Made by a program: the position numbers and the translations under genes | Source of the DNA: Spongilla lacustris | Lineage: Eukaryota; Porifera; Demospongiae; Spongillida; Spongillidae | Length of the DNA: 64,000 nt | Direction: 5' to 3' | Assembly: GCA_949361645.1 (NCBI GenBank) | Contig: OX442426.1 | Location: 2,228,673 to 2,292,672 of the forward strand | Part shown: positions 35,170 to 47,016 of the stretch, piece after piece | Layout of the letters: each line of letters begins with the position of its first letter | Numbering within the stretch: the first letter of the stretch is position 1 | Notes under the pieces: generated by a model | What the model was told of the DNA's origin: nothing | What the model saw: only the letters and a program-made list of their open reading frames with translations | The model's database searches: none

Positions 35170-35430
35170 AGGGTTTGTAGTTGGGAATGTCCCTCCTTCC
35201 TCCTCGTCCATTTGTGCCATCTGCATGTTGGCCACCACTGGGAGACGTGAAAGTGCATCAGCATTTGTGTGCTGAGTGGTACTCTTGTACCTGACATCAA
35301 GACAGGGCTAGCCTACCGCATATACCAATGCAACCGTGCTGCTGTCACTGCTGGTAATCCCTTTTCAGGGTTGAGAATGGACAACAAGGGATGGTGGTCT
35401 GTCACCAGTGTGAAATGGGGAGGAACTGTG
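35170..35430 (-). pseudogene. Ty3/gypsy RNase H remnant
   Basis: On the minus strand the frame reads HFTLVTDHHPLLSILN, then EKGLPAVTAARLHWYMR and stop. After a shift it reads RYKSTTQHTNADALSRLP and continues into an acidic linker. TDH(K/H)PL and H.NADALSRLP are the signature RNase H blocks of gypsy polyproteins. It is interrupted and lacks RT and integrase. Its orientation is opposite to the gag remnant at 33.8 kb, so they are not one simple element. Confidence 0.8.
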
Positions 35431-35462
35431 ATGTCCGGAAACACTCAGTGATTAGATATATA

Positions 35463-36070
35463 GGATCATGTGTGTGTATGTGATTACGTGTATGATTCAG
35501 TATAATGAATGAATAGTTGTTGATGTTGTGAGCTATCTGAGTGCATCCTGAGGTATCGAGTGTCTGAGAAACAAACCAGCCTAGGACGCCATTGCATGTG
35601 GTTGAATCTTTTGAAACCGGCATGATCACATGTACATGTACAACAGTGCTTTGTTGTGACACCTGCAGTTAAATTAACACAACAGTAACGCTACATTACA
35701 TCCATAGTGACATCCATGCACATGCACTGTTCCTTCTGATTGTTCCTGTAGCTAGTGAGCGTTGTATGCGAAAAATCAATTTAAGCTGACACTTTAACTC
35801 CCTGAAATAAAAATGCAGTGATTACTAGAATACACCTGAACACACATATTGCATACTGTAGAAGAGAACAGGTTAATTAACTTACATCCTTTTCTTCAAC
35901 CCAATATAAGTGTCTCTTAAAACCACTTTACAACACTAGATAAACTATTCTTCCATTCTGGAAAGCATGGTATTAGTCAGTTTTATTTTGCTTTTTTTAA
36001 AACAAACCCAGCTAGCTTACCTTTTTCCTTTCACACATGATCCTTTCAGCCGGATAGTACTTCATTTGAC
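35463..36070. other. Non-coding DNA
   Basis: Contains GAGCTATCTGAGTGCATCCT at 35530, which also occurs as GAGCTATCCGAGTGCATCCT at 33757; possibly a shared LTR piece of the gypsy remnants. Otherwise nothing recognised. Confidence 0.4.
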
Positions 36071-36089
36071 ATGCGCTATAAGATGAGAG

Positions 36090-36240
36090 CCGGGGCCAGC
36101 GGGGTGAATGGGGATAAGGGGAGGAAAGGAGAGAGGAGGAGCGAGAGTGATGGGAGGGAGGGGGAGGTAGGAAAATTGACGGGATGAGGAGGGACGGATA
36201 TGGAAGGGGAGGTAAGGAAATTGAAGGGAGGAGGAAAAGA
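36090..36240. repeat. Purine-rich low-complexity stretch
   Basis: Strand-asymmetric GGGGAGGAAAGGAGAGAGGA-type sequence. It can adopt triplex-like structures and generates a spurious Pro/Ser-rich minus-strand frame. Confidence 0.7.
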
Positions 36241-36594
36241 GAAAGTATTATTTGTTTTTTTTGTACAGGTTGTGGTGGCAGTTTGTATATGCCAAAACAT
36301 TGAGTGTCTGACTGGCTAAATACAATTGAGGGATTCATGAAAGTTTGTGTTACGATGTTCTACTTCCATTGCTGCAGTATTATTGTAGGAAGTCTTCCCT
36401 TCATATGTACAGTTAAATGGCATGTTTGTGAACCCTGGATTAATTGACAGAACAGCAAGTGACATGCCACGTGTACACCAGGGGGTAGGTGCGGTAAATC
36501 CCTGGTGTTATAGGAAGTACATGCATGTAATGGTGTGCTTCTTGTATAGCAAATGCATGACTGGAAACCGTAAGTCCTCCCCCACGTTCAGCTG

Positions 36595-36596
<2 letters not shown>

Positions 36597-36661
<65 letters not shown>
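36597..36661. repeat. (TG)n microsatellite
   Basis: An uninterrupted TG run of about 65 bp. Confidence 0.95.
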
Positions 36662-36664
<3 letters not shown>

Positions 36665-37083
36665 ATGTATGTGTGTGTGTACATAAACACCTGCTGATCC
36701 TATCTTATTTGGATGTTTGTACAAAGTAACAAAGGCCCAATGTCATGAATTTTGTTGTGTGGCCAGACTGCTGATAAAAGGTCTAGGTCTGTACATACAG
36801 TGAATAATCTCATGCACAATGCCATGCAAATACAACCCCTAGGCCTGGTTTTGCTGGTTGTCCTAGGGAATAGCTGTGTCCTGGAAGTTCATAGTATGTT
36901 AACAGATGTGCAGCACTACTACTTGTGTCCATACATGTACATGTATGTAAATTTTTGGTGAGCCCCAGGGTTATTCTATTGCCTGTCTACTTGTTGCCAG
37001 CTAGGCTTGGAGTACTACAGTTGAGAGCCTTACTGTTGACAGTAATGAGAGCAAGGTACTACATGTAATGCCGTGCATACTAA

Positions 37084-37215
37084 AAATGAAAACCTTTAGG
37101 GAAGACCAACAGTATAGGGAGAAGGCCAACTGTATAGGGAGAAGGCCAACAGTATAGGGAGAAGGCCAACAGTATAGGGAGAAGGCCACTGTATAGGGAG
37201 AAGGCCAACTGACCA
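37084..37215 (-). repeat. 20-bp minisatellite, short copy
   Basis: Six units of GGGAGAAGGCCAACAGTATA or close variants; the same family as 48859-50085 and 61069-61577. Confidence 0.9.
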
Positions 37216-37511
37216 ACAGTATAGTATATAACATGTACATGTACATGTAAGTTGTCAAGGTAGGTGTGTCCATACATGTATGTACGAAGTGGGCCCATAA
37301 GGTTATTCTATTTGTGATAACTAATGCAAACACTAAATGGGCATGGGCCAACCTACATGTATGAAGCTTTAGCATAACCCCAGAACCATTATCCCTTGTT
37401 AGGCCAGTAGCTTAGGGCTGGCTTGTGGTTTCCTTGTCCACACAATGGATGTGGTTGCTTTGCAAAACTTAGGTAACCACTACCTATCTTTGAAGTACAT
37501 GTACAGTCATA

Positions 37512-38099
37512 CTTGGCCAATTTTTTTTCCCCCCCAAAGGTGTTATGTTCTATGTTGTATTTTTCAGTAGTAGTATGGGATAAATTCAAAATAATTACAT
37601 ACCTCTATTGTGATATGACTTGGCAGTATGAACTTGAAAAAGAAAGTCATCACGTGATACCAATGGTTAGATAACAAATTTAGCTACCCCTCTCCAAATC
37701 AACTTGTGCATTGTTTTCTGCCTGCGTCTTTTTCAATGAAATTTGGTACATTAGTAGTACATATAAGTCTTCAACGTTTGAGTCTTACGCATTCAACTTC
37801 GGATCGAACGTTACAGTTGCATTCATAAAAACACCGCCATTTGAGGTGTGTTTGTGTTAGGTCAGGTTTTTCCTCTTGCGAAGATTATAGCACTCAGGAT
37901 TTTCAGATTAGATTGTGCGATACGTGTACTATCGAATTGGCTCCATCCACGGCCTGTAACGTTAAACGCAGCGTAGAAAACAAGCCAAAAAAACCAGTGG
38001 CTTGGAAACGTCGCCATTTTGAATAATTAGACATTGAATACGTTTAAAAATGCATAAACTTTCATAACCTATCTAATCATCGAGGGCGTTGTTTCTGAA
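37512..38099 (+). repeat. Left ~0.59-kb terminal inverted repeat of a 10.1-kb segment
   Basis: Starts CTTGGCCAATTTTTTTT, preceded by TA (37510-37511), and ends CGAGGGCGTTGTTTCTGAA. The reverse complement lies at 47017-47616, followed by TA (47617-47618). Shared interior landmarks include TATCACGTGATGACTTTC and GGCCTGTAACGTTAA. Divergence is low. The 61-aa frame inside is not supported by any motif. Confidence 0.85.
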
Positions 38100-38535
38100 T
38101 GGCTATTTCTAGCGATAGAAATGGTTCGTTTCAAAACCCTCCTGATGAAGTTCTAACTAGCAGTCGCTCTAAAAGGCACGCTAGTAAGGTAACCTCGTCG
38201 ACATGGACGGAGCTGAAAAAGCGAAAGAGTCCCCGAGGAGACTGTTAGCAGGTGGAATCAGAGATTATATGTATATAATCTCTGGTGGAATGAAGCGTTG
38301 GTAAAAGGTCACGTGTAACCATTCAAGAAGATTCTGCCAAACAACTAGATGCGTCACCTGCTGGCATTGTTAACGCTACATTCCACCTGCTAACGGGTCC
38401 CCTCGGGGACTCTTTCACTTTTTCAGCTTCGTCCATGTCGACGAGGCGGCCGCCTTACTAGCGTGCCTTTTAGAGCGACTGCTAGATGGAATTTCGTAAG
38501 GAGGGTTTTGAAACGAACCGTTTCGATCGCTAGAA
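38099..38535. mobile_element. Fold-back unit with coding-like arms
   Basis: The arms 38107-~38262 and ~38378-38535 are inverted repeats (TTCTAGCGAT, AAGGCACGCTAGTAAGG, GAGTCCCCGAGG, GTTAGCAGGTGGAAT). The plus strand holds a 49-codon frame from ATG 38099: MAISSDRNGSFQNPPDEV, LTSSRSKRHASK, WTELKKRKSPRGDC, TAG. The minus strand holds a 37-codon frame from ATG 38436 (MDEAEKVKESPRGPVSRW...). The arms look like a duplicated first-exon-type sequence captured in a hairpin. No protein family was recognised. Confidence 0.65.
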
Positions 38536-39107
38536 GCAGGGATCATATATAGATATGATCTCTGCTACATATCGAGAAATTGGCGGTCAAAAGGATTACG
38601 CGGTATTCGGTCATTGCGTAATTCAATGTCCATAGAAAATGTATGGACGCATTCAGACTGAAAACTGCAGCTAACTGCAGAAAAAAAAATTATATTGACT
38701 ACCTGCTCTTGGATTTGCAATGTGGGGACTAGTTGACATATTTTGTGTAGTTTTTCGCATCTTAGGTACCTATAACCGCACTTCCACATTAATTATGCAA
38801 GGTTTCAATATCCATTCATTTTTATCTCATTTCCTTATTCAGGCATCAATAGTTTCCAAACCAAATGAAATTTTCCTTACCTGCTCGCGGATTACATGAG
38901 AGTAATCAATCCCCGTATTTATCATAATTTTTTCAGAGCTTAGGGCCTTCAAATCGCGCTTCCCTTGAATGGTTAGTGAGATACACCCCACATTCAAAAC
39001 GCATAATATCACGTGCTACTCTTTCGTCAGTTAGCCGTGCCCAGACCGAGCAGTTTTGTAAGTACATGTAGTTAATGATAATTTGTACATGTACGTATTG
39101 ACGTCTA
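38536..39107. other. Non-coding DNA
   Basis: AT-rich; minus-strand short frames without motifs. A palindromic GATCATATATAGATATGATC lies at 38540. Confidence 0.45.
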
Positions 39108-39109
39108 TA

Positions 39110-39576
39110 CAGTAGCGGCTCACCCCGGGACAATCGGATCTTGTGGTAAAACTCGCCAATACGACCGTTTCGGTCTTACTGGCGAGTTTGCCGCCTTTCA
39201 AAATGCGCTTTGATTAGAATACCAGTAGCAGATAAACAAACGAATCGTAACAAAATAACAGTTGGAAGGATGAACAATTATGCCAAGGATTGTAAAGCAA
39301 GCTTAGAGCTGGCTCATGTGTGTCATAGACATTGCTAACTCCATTAGTACGGGATCGTCGATTTCCCCCGCAATCGAATGCATGGTGGGTACCAACTGTA
39401 TTAGGAAACCATTTCATTGATCGCCTGTTCAGAGAAAGAAAGGTACACAAAAACGCACCTCCAATATTTATACACTAGTGGTCTTATTAGACGGTGGTCG
39501 GATTGGCGAAGTGGTCTTATAATCGAGCGGTTAAGTGGTCTTATTACCGCGTGGTCTGATTAGTGAGCCGCTACTG
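39110..39576. mobile_element. 467-bp non-autonomous TIR element with TA duplication
   Basis: Termini CAGTAGCGGCTCAC (39110-39123) and GTGAGCCGCTACTG (39563-39576), flanked by TA on both sides (39108-39109, 39577-39578). It contains a 41-nt hairpin near 39152-39192 (AAACTCGCCAATACGACCG / CGGTCTTACTGGCGAGTTT) and, at the right, a GTGGTCTTAT(A/T)A phrase repeated several times. No ORF. A Tc1/mariner-like origin is inferred from the TA target. Confidence 0.85.
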
Positions 39577-39764
39577 TAACTACTACCCCACCCACCACTA
39601 CAATGTACACAACAACTTAACATGCATGCGATTTAAAAATAACTTATTAACCGCTATTTACTGGGCCTGCTCATCGCTTTTGGTTCGGATGATGTCGAAC
39701 AGTACGAAGACGACGATATCGAAGATTAATCCCACGAGGATAAGACAGACCTGGAAGTCTGCCT

Positions 39765-40330
39765 GTGGACTCTATGGCTATGGAATACTGGGTATTACGG
39801 TATATGGAGTACCTCACAGCTAACAGCTACAGTACACTGAGTACAGTATGGAGTGGACCCTATAGTGACATATGGCAGACAACGCTATGGAATAGCCTAT
39901 AGCTAGCAAACAAATACCGTACTAGTGTGGTGTGGACCAATAAGCTATAGAACTATTGTTGCTTGTTCAGCTATGGACTGGATTCTATGGCAGAACTGAT
40001 GCCTACTACCCCACAGGTCACAGCTAACTGCTACGCTATCGGAGGTACGGGAGTGCACGGACCCTATTGCAGGCAGCTACGGCAGGCAGCTACGGAATAC
40101 ACCATGTATGGTCGAATGGAGTAGACTCTATGGCAATAAGCGATGCATGGAGAATCGCACATGTACAGTTAACAGCTATGAACTCAAATCTATGGCAGAC
40201 ACGTGCACCTAACAGCTACAGTGTATGGAGTTGAAGTGGTCCCTATGGCAAGAAGCTATTGGGGTTAACCGGTCGTATGGCAAGTACCCCATATAGCAAG
40301 CACCAATCCTATGGCAGATACCCCACAGCT
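39765..40330. repeat. Degenerate repeat of CTATGGCAGACA...CAGCTAC...TATGGAGT
   Basis: About ten imperfect units of roughly 50-70 bp with recurring CTATGG, CAGCTA, GTATGGAGT phrases. Confidence 0.55.
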
Positions 40331-40546
40331 GCCAGTGTGTGTGTGATTGTGTGTGTGAGCATGTTGTGAGTGCGTGTGATTGTGTGTGTGAGCATGTGTG
40401 TGAGTGTGTATGCGTCACTGTGTTTCACTTTGGGTGTTGTTGTGTGAGTGGCTATGAATCCTCTCTCCCCCTCTCTCTGTGCATGTATGTCAGTATGTAC
40501 ATGTATATGTATGCTAAGAATCAGTTCCTGTGTGTTGTTGTGTTAA

Positions 40547-40725
40547 GGTCGGCATACACGGCCCGGGCGACTTCTAGTCGATTTGTCGCATGCAACTCAA
40601 ATGAATATGGACAAATGTTCCGCAACCTATCAGTAAACTAAACAATTACGGAACTTTTACCCTATATTCAATTGAGTTGCATGCGACAAATCGACAGGTA
40701 GTCGCCCTGTGTATGACGACCTTTA
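40547..40725. mobile_element. Palindromic MITE
   Basis: AAGGTCGGCATACACGGCC, GGGCGACTTCTAGTCGATTT, GTCGCATGCAACTCAA on the left. TTGAGTTGCATGCGACAAAT, CGACAGGTAGTCGCCC, GTATGACGACCTTT on the right. A core TCAGTAAACTAAACAATTAC is shared with the partial copy at 24.33 kb. Confidence 0.85.
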
Positions 40726-40792
40726 CCTTGTGCATACGCACATGAAAGTAATAGGCTAGTTTTGATGACATTCTGCATTGTTTTCCACAGTA

Positions 40793-40830
40793 CACAGCTC
40801 AAACTCCAGCTATCAATGCTCACCAATGGT
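40793..40830 (+). other. Exon-like 38-nt segment upstream of the RNF113 fragment
   Basis: Bounded by TTGTTTTCCACAG and ATG|GTAAGC. All three frames are open. It could be an upstream exon of the RNF113-like gene. No residue-level match was recognised. Confidence 0.25.
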
Positions 40831-40864
40831 AAGCTTAGCTTTGCAGGGTTGGCCTATTTACCCA

Positions 40865-41005
40865 CTCCCTCCCTCACTCCCTCCCTCCCTCCCTCCCTCC
40901 CTCCCTCCCTCCCTCCCTCCCTCCCTCCCTCCCTCCCTCCCTCCCTCCCTCCCTCCCTCCCTCCATCCCTCCCTCCCTCCCTCTCCCTCCCTCGCCTCTT
41001 CCCTC
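40865..41005. repeat. (CCCT)n microsatellite
   Basis: CCTCCCTCCCT repeated for about 130 bp immediately before the RNF113 exon acceptor; it supplies a very long pyrimidine tract. Confidence 0.95.
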
Positions 41006-41656
41006 CTTCCATGATCCTCTCCTTCCACTTTCCTTCATCAGAGGAGGCTCAGAGTGTTCAGTGACAAAGATAAGGACAAACTCAGCAAGGTGACCCATAC
41101 ATACCAGTCTGAGAGGGAGGCATGACATGGAGGCCACCCTCACCTTGGAGATGGAGACAGAACAGAACAGGGACCAGCGGGGAATCATGGAGAAGGCACA
41201 GAATTTGAACCAGGTCTGGGCACTAGTCACCACTTGCAGTAACCCTTTATAGGCCAGTCAGATACAGTGATAAATTAGCCCGTTAGTGACACCAGTTTTA
41301 ACCCTGTAAAGACGCCAATATCAGCATTATTCTCCAGAATAAATTTTTATTTGTATATCTACAGTGTCTAGTTGCCATGGTGATTCATGTCCTCCTACTA
41401 TGCTGCAAAACTCATAGTCTGTTGTATGATGATTAATTAATATTGTTTGTTTTCCATATATAGTATGGAGGACAACATATACAGAGGACACAACTACACC
41501 GAGTACTTCGAGGCCGCAAGGGGAGGGAGACCTCACAAGGGAGTGCAGCCAGCAGGTGAGTGTGGTCAAGGGAGGTGGTAGCAGATGTGATGAGGCCAAA
41601 TATTGTGGCATACAATTGTACGATTCCATGAGTGTTGTGATGTGTTTGTCTGTGTA

Positions 41657-41659
<3 letters not shown>

Positions 41660-41700
<41 letters not shown>
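41660..41700. repeat. (TG)n microsatellite in an RNF113 intron
   Basis: TG run of about 40 bp; the source of Val/Cys-rich and His/Thr-rich false frames. Confidence 0.95.
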
Positions 41701-41769
41701 TGCAATGTATGGTAGCAAGCACACGATGCATGAACATGAACTGTACAGAAAATGTCACACACTTCAAAA

Positions 41770-41890
41770 GAAGCACACCTTAAAGGGCACACTTTAAAAG
41801 AGCACACCTTAAAGGGCACACTTTAAAAGGAGCGCACCTTAAAGGGCACACTTTAAAAGGAGCACACCTTAAAGGGCACACTTTAGGAAG
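41770..41890. repeat. Short minisatellite, CACCTTAAAGGGCACACTTT
   Basis: Four units of about 30-34 bp (CACACCTTAAAGGGCACACT, TTAAAAGGAG). Confidence 0.85.
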
Positions 41891-42863
41891 GCAGCGTGGA
41901 GGAGAGGCAGGAAGGTTTACCTTGTGTACGTTGTGGATGGCCTGGTTGTGGGTTAGTCCTCCACCTCTATCTTTGGTCCCCATGCCAAATGCTGCTGGAG
42001 TAAAACGTGGCGTTTGAGTGCATGTTACTTGCTGCCTCCCTCCGTGCCCTGGAAAAGTGTTAGAGGTCTGCGTTTAAGGAGGTATTGACTCAAGGTGTTT
42101 AGCTGGTCTGGTGTGTATATGGGTGCTGATCGGAGATGGTCCAAGGCCCTAGAACTGAATACTACTCCCATCACAAGTTCAGCTGCTGCGGTTTTTCTCG
42201 TCGCTGGGAGCATTGGATTTGGCCTGAAGCTTTCTGCTCACCATCAGCCCAGGTGATTGGGAGTCTTCAGCTCCACTATGTCTGCATGCGACAGCACTCT
42301 TATCTACAGTTCTCTTGAGTGAATCACCTATACCTTGGCCATTGATAGGCAGGTTGAGTCTCACTAGGGGACCATTTACACAACAAGCTCCGTGTGCTTA
42401 CCTTGGCAACAGGATATTCTTCAAGGTGTTCCCATTAGGCTGGTGTAATCTCATAACCCCCGTCAGCATTTGTGCATGTTCCCTGACAGGGTATGGCTAG
42501 CTGCTGCGGGGAGGCAAACCAATGGGTGGCCCCTACAAATTCATGCCTTATCAATGCCAACAGGCTTGGGGTCGGGGCTGTCCCTAGAAAGGCCACCCCC
42601 TCTGGGCACTCCAGGGTCTTACCCTGGCTCCCCCAAGCCATATCCCATGTTGGGCACCTACCAAGTCAGGTTGGGGTGCGGTTTGCAACCCACCACAGGT
42701 CCCAGTTCCAGGTTGCTTGACATGGGAGTTAGGGAATCGAGCCCATCACTTGCCAAACCCTTGCTAGGTGCGTGCAGTCACATGGGGGTGTAGTTAAGGG
42801 GGGTGGTTTTCAGGAGCTGGTCCTATATCCTGCCCGGGCCGCCCCGACGTAGCCCATTAAATG
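41891..42863. other. Unassigned, moderately GC-rich DNA in the RNF113 intron
   Basis: Short overlapping frames occur on both strands, but none has a recognisable domain or consistent splice borders. It may be an old element. Confidence 0.4.
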
Positions 42864-43142
42864 TTGTCGCATGTGTTCCAGTTTTTCTAGAGCACTGTTG
42901 AACATGCATATGTCATTAAATTGCAGGCATATCACTCTTCTAACTTGTACAGGTTGACAAGTTTCTAAAAAGCGTTCCCCTGAGAAGTTATAAAGCGGCA
43001 CGCCCCTTAGCATATTAGCGGGTATGCCTCGTCGGGGAATTGCTTTTTAGAAACTCTTCATCCTGTACAAGTTAGAAGAGTGATATGCCTGCAATTTAAT
43101 GACATATGCATGTTCAACAGTGCTCTAGATAAACTGGAACAC
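42864..43142. mobile_element. Fold-back MITE (~280 bp)
   Basis: GTGTTCCAGTTTTTCTAGAG, CATGCATATGTCATTAAATT, GCAGGCATATCACTCTTCTA, ACTTGTACAGG, GTTTCTAAAAAGC on the left are repeated in reverse complement on the right (GCTTTTTAGAAAC ... CTAGATAAACTGGAACAC). The loop is about 60 bp. Confidence 0.85.
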
Positions 43143-43244
43143 TTGCAAAAACATATCACGCATGAATTTGGAACATGTCATGCCAAGAATTTTTACGTAG
43201 GGGATCCATTGCGGGATAATGTGCAGACAGCATTCTACATGTAG

Positions 43245-44230
<986 letters not shown>

Positions 44231-44434
44231 CCAGCCCATACACGTTCCTACATGTACATGTACCAGAATACTGAAGGCTTTTGTCATACATGTACCTACT
44301 CTTAATCCTAAGATCTGCCCATGGTCTTTCTGTGAATATAATAAACTTGAAAGGGAACCCACAACCTTATCTGATGGTTAGAGGCCCATGTAGTGCTGCT
44401 ACCTTGCCTGCCCTGAAGCTACATATAGACCTAC

Positions 44435-44690
44435 CTCCTACATGGACCTACATAAGCCTACCCTGCATGAACCCTACATGGGCCTACATAGGCCTACCCT
44501 GCATGAACCCTACATGGACCTACATAGGCCTACCCTGCATGAACCCTACATGGACCTACATAGGCCTACCCTGCATGAACCCTACATGGACCTACATAGG
44601 CCTACCCTGCATGAACCCCTACATGAACATGAACCTCTACATGGACCTACATAGGCCTACCCTACATGGACCTACGTAGACTTACATGTA
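44435..44690. repeat. 36-bp minisatellite
   Basis: Units CTACATGGACCTACATAGGC CTACCCTGCATGAACC, about six copies. The period is a multiple of three, so it yields a 12-residue peptide repeat in one frame, but there is no start, domain or flanking exon. Confidence 0.9.
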
Positions 44691-44699
44691 CCTACCTGA

Positions 44700-45420
44700 G
44701 TTCTGAAAATGACTTGTGTCTTTTGTCTACATGTATTCCCTTCAAACTACATGTACATGTACATGGACATGTAAGATCTGCCCTTCTGTGCTGTGAATAT
44801 AATTAAACATGAAAGGAACCCACAACCTTATCTGATGTTAGACTTAAAATAAACATACCCTGTGCATGTATGTACCTACCTAAGACTACCATATCTACAT
44901 TAGGCCTAAGACCTACATGTACATGTGTACATCTATTTAACTACTGGCATGTACTTATGTACATGTAGGACTACCCTGGACCTACATGAATTTGGTTTTA
45001 CCAGAGGGTGCACGAAAACTGGTGGGGGGGGAGGAGGGGATGCAGTCGAAGGGGCACATTTGTACATGCCCTGTTCTGCTCCACTGCTTTAGTGACATTT
45101 GTCAGCAAGTATTAGGACTTTTTTTAATGCAACACGTAATCTACTCGCAGGTATATGTAGTCATGAATGGAAGCGTCTGGCTGGGGGGGGGGGGGGGGGG
45201 GGGGGGCAATTGCTGCCAGAGGGGTGGCATTTCATATGCCATGGGGGAGGGTGGGGGGGGAAGGCAGCTGGCCCCCACCCCCAAGGCTATGCTTGATCCG
45301 GGGCTGCATGGTACCTACTTAGACTTATCATGAGTACTGAAGGTTAAGTGTTCATGTGTCTTTCCTCTTCACCTTCGTACCACCTACACTGTACTCCTTT
45401 CTATTTGTAAATGACCTTAG
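44700..45420. other. Non-coding DNA with TACATGTA clusters and a G tract
   Basis: Runs of ACATGTACATGTACATG near 44750 and a poly-G tract at 45183-45206. A short duplicated phrase (GATCTGCCC...ACAACCTTATCTGATG) occurs at 44310-44378 and 44775-44836. Confidence 0.55.
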
Positions 45421-45514
45421 GTCAGTATAGTTTTAATTCACCCAAGCACTGTAGAAACCATACAGAGAAGTTACATGTATAAGTCATACAAACCACACAC
45501 TGTGTGCAGAATGT

Positions 45515-45545
<31 letters not shown>

Positions 45546-46590
45546 TAATGACAGGGGCCTGTTGGGCAAGCACTAGTCCTGATGCCTTGGTTGAGCTTTG
45601 CATTCGACCTGCTGAGGGCTTTGGTTTTATGGTAGGGGCATTTGTTCTGATGCATAACCATCACTTTTTTCCTCTAGGTTTCAATATCAGGAGCTGTTCA
45701 TTTGTTTAAATGTCTGTTTGCAACTGTTTCCATGGAGATGTGCTACCATAAAGTATCTATGATGCTACTTAGGCACTTATCTTTTTTTTTTTTTTTGTTT
45801 GGTGCTCATCATATGACACTAGACTTGCTTGTAGCTGTGATAGCCATCCGATGAGGAAGAAGAGCAGCAGGGTCTTTGTGGTATATGCGAAAGTGATAAA
45901 AAATTGTCAATTTGTAAACGTAACTCAGTGATGGGGAAGGGCAGCATGACCCGTCGACCTGATCACTACGGTAAATGTATTAACCTATAAGAAGTTCGAT
46001 ATCTTGACATGAAATAAACGTTTAAGATACGGGTTCGAGCTTGCCAATGTGTTCAGCTCTAGAGTAACGCCCACGCTGCCGGTCCGCCCATCGTTTACAT
46101 CTCCCATATCACATTGAGTCGATGATCGACTACGAAAAGGGCTAAGAGAAACTATAAATGTAATAGCATATATCATAGGAAGTATCGCTTTTCATTATCT
46201 CTGCTTTTACGATATGATATGTTGCCCGCGCGATGATCGCGATCGAGGCTTCATGGCTATAAAGAATTGCCGCATAGAAAGGTGGCATAAAAAGGGCTGG
46301 TGGCGTGAAGTACACAACGGACGCTGCACCAATATTGAAAGAATGGGTAAATATGCATGGCGGAGCATATAATAATATGATTGACATGTTCAGTGTTGGG
46401 ACTCGGTCTCCTGTCGTGAACTACTAGTAATTACGGACCGGCCACTTTGGACGTAGCCGACATCATCCCTATGGCTTTCGGTCATCTGCGGTGCGTGTTC
46501 AATCTGTGTTTACGGGAGCTACAATTACTTTTACTTACTTAGTATTAGTAATACGTCATCGGCTTTGGATGCGTCTCGTGAGCTAGGCCA
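45421..46590. other. Non-coding DNA, no gene recognised
   Basis: Includes (TG)n plus poly-G (45510-45545), a T tract (45783-45796) and short minus-strand frames without motifs. Confidence 0.4.
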
Positions 46591-46594
46591 TTCG

Positions 46595-47012
46595 TTAAAA
46601 ACATAATTGATAAATGATATAATTGTTAATAAATGTTACGTAACATGTCTACTTTACGAATAAATTAGTGCGGTAAAAATTAATTTTTTGTCTTGATTTT
46701 TGTACAAGAATGGCTGATGATATAAATTTACAAATTACAGATTCACAATCAGACCGATTTATCGTACTTAGTACATGTGTTTAAAAATCAATTTGAAAAA
46801 AAAGAGCTAAATGTCCGCCTATGTATGGACAATAGACCCTTCTCGCGTAAGATCAGGAATGTGATAGCAAGGATCAAGCTTTGAACTTAATTTCATTCAT
46901 ATCGCTGTGGCTGCCTCCGGATGCCGTTTTCACTTGGTTGTGGTTGCCTCCGGATGTGCTATCAAATTCCTCATCTCTAGGCGAGAAGGGTCTATTTCTC
47001 CATATGAGAAAT
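46595..47012 (+). repeat. Third, partial copy of the 50.5/60.6-kb repeat end
   Basis: GAATAAATTAGTGCGGTAAA, AATTAATTTTTTGTCTTGAT, TTCACAATCAGACCGATTTA and TCCGCCTATGTATGGACAA match 50340-50530 and (reversed) 60605-60735. Split by the MITE at 46835-46992. Confidence 0.8.
46835..46992. mobile_element. 158-bp MITE with TA duplication and an empty-site paralogue
   Basis: Termini GACCCTTCTCGC and GCGAGAAGGGTC, flanked by TA (46833-46834, 46993-46994). The subterminal AGGAATGTGATAGCA pairs with TGCTATCAAATTCCT. The paralogous sequence at 50505-50535 lacks it (CGCCTATGTATGG then CCATTTCTCCATATG). Confidence 0.85.
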
Positions 47013-47016
47013 AACG

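Noticed and set aside
45985..46387. Minus-strand 63- and 81-aa ORFs
   Set aside because: No domain, no paralogue in the window; consistent with random open frames in AT-rich DNA.
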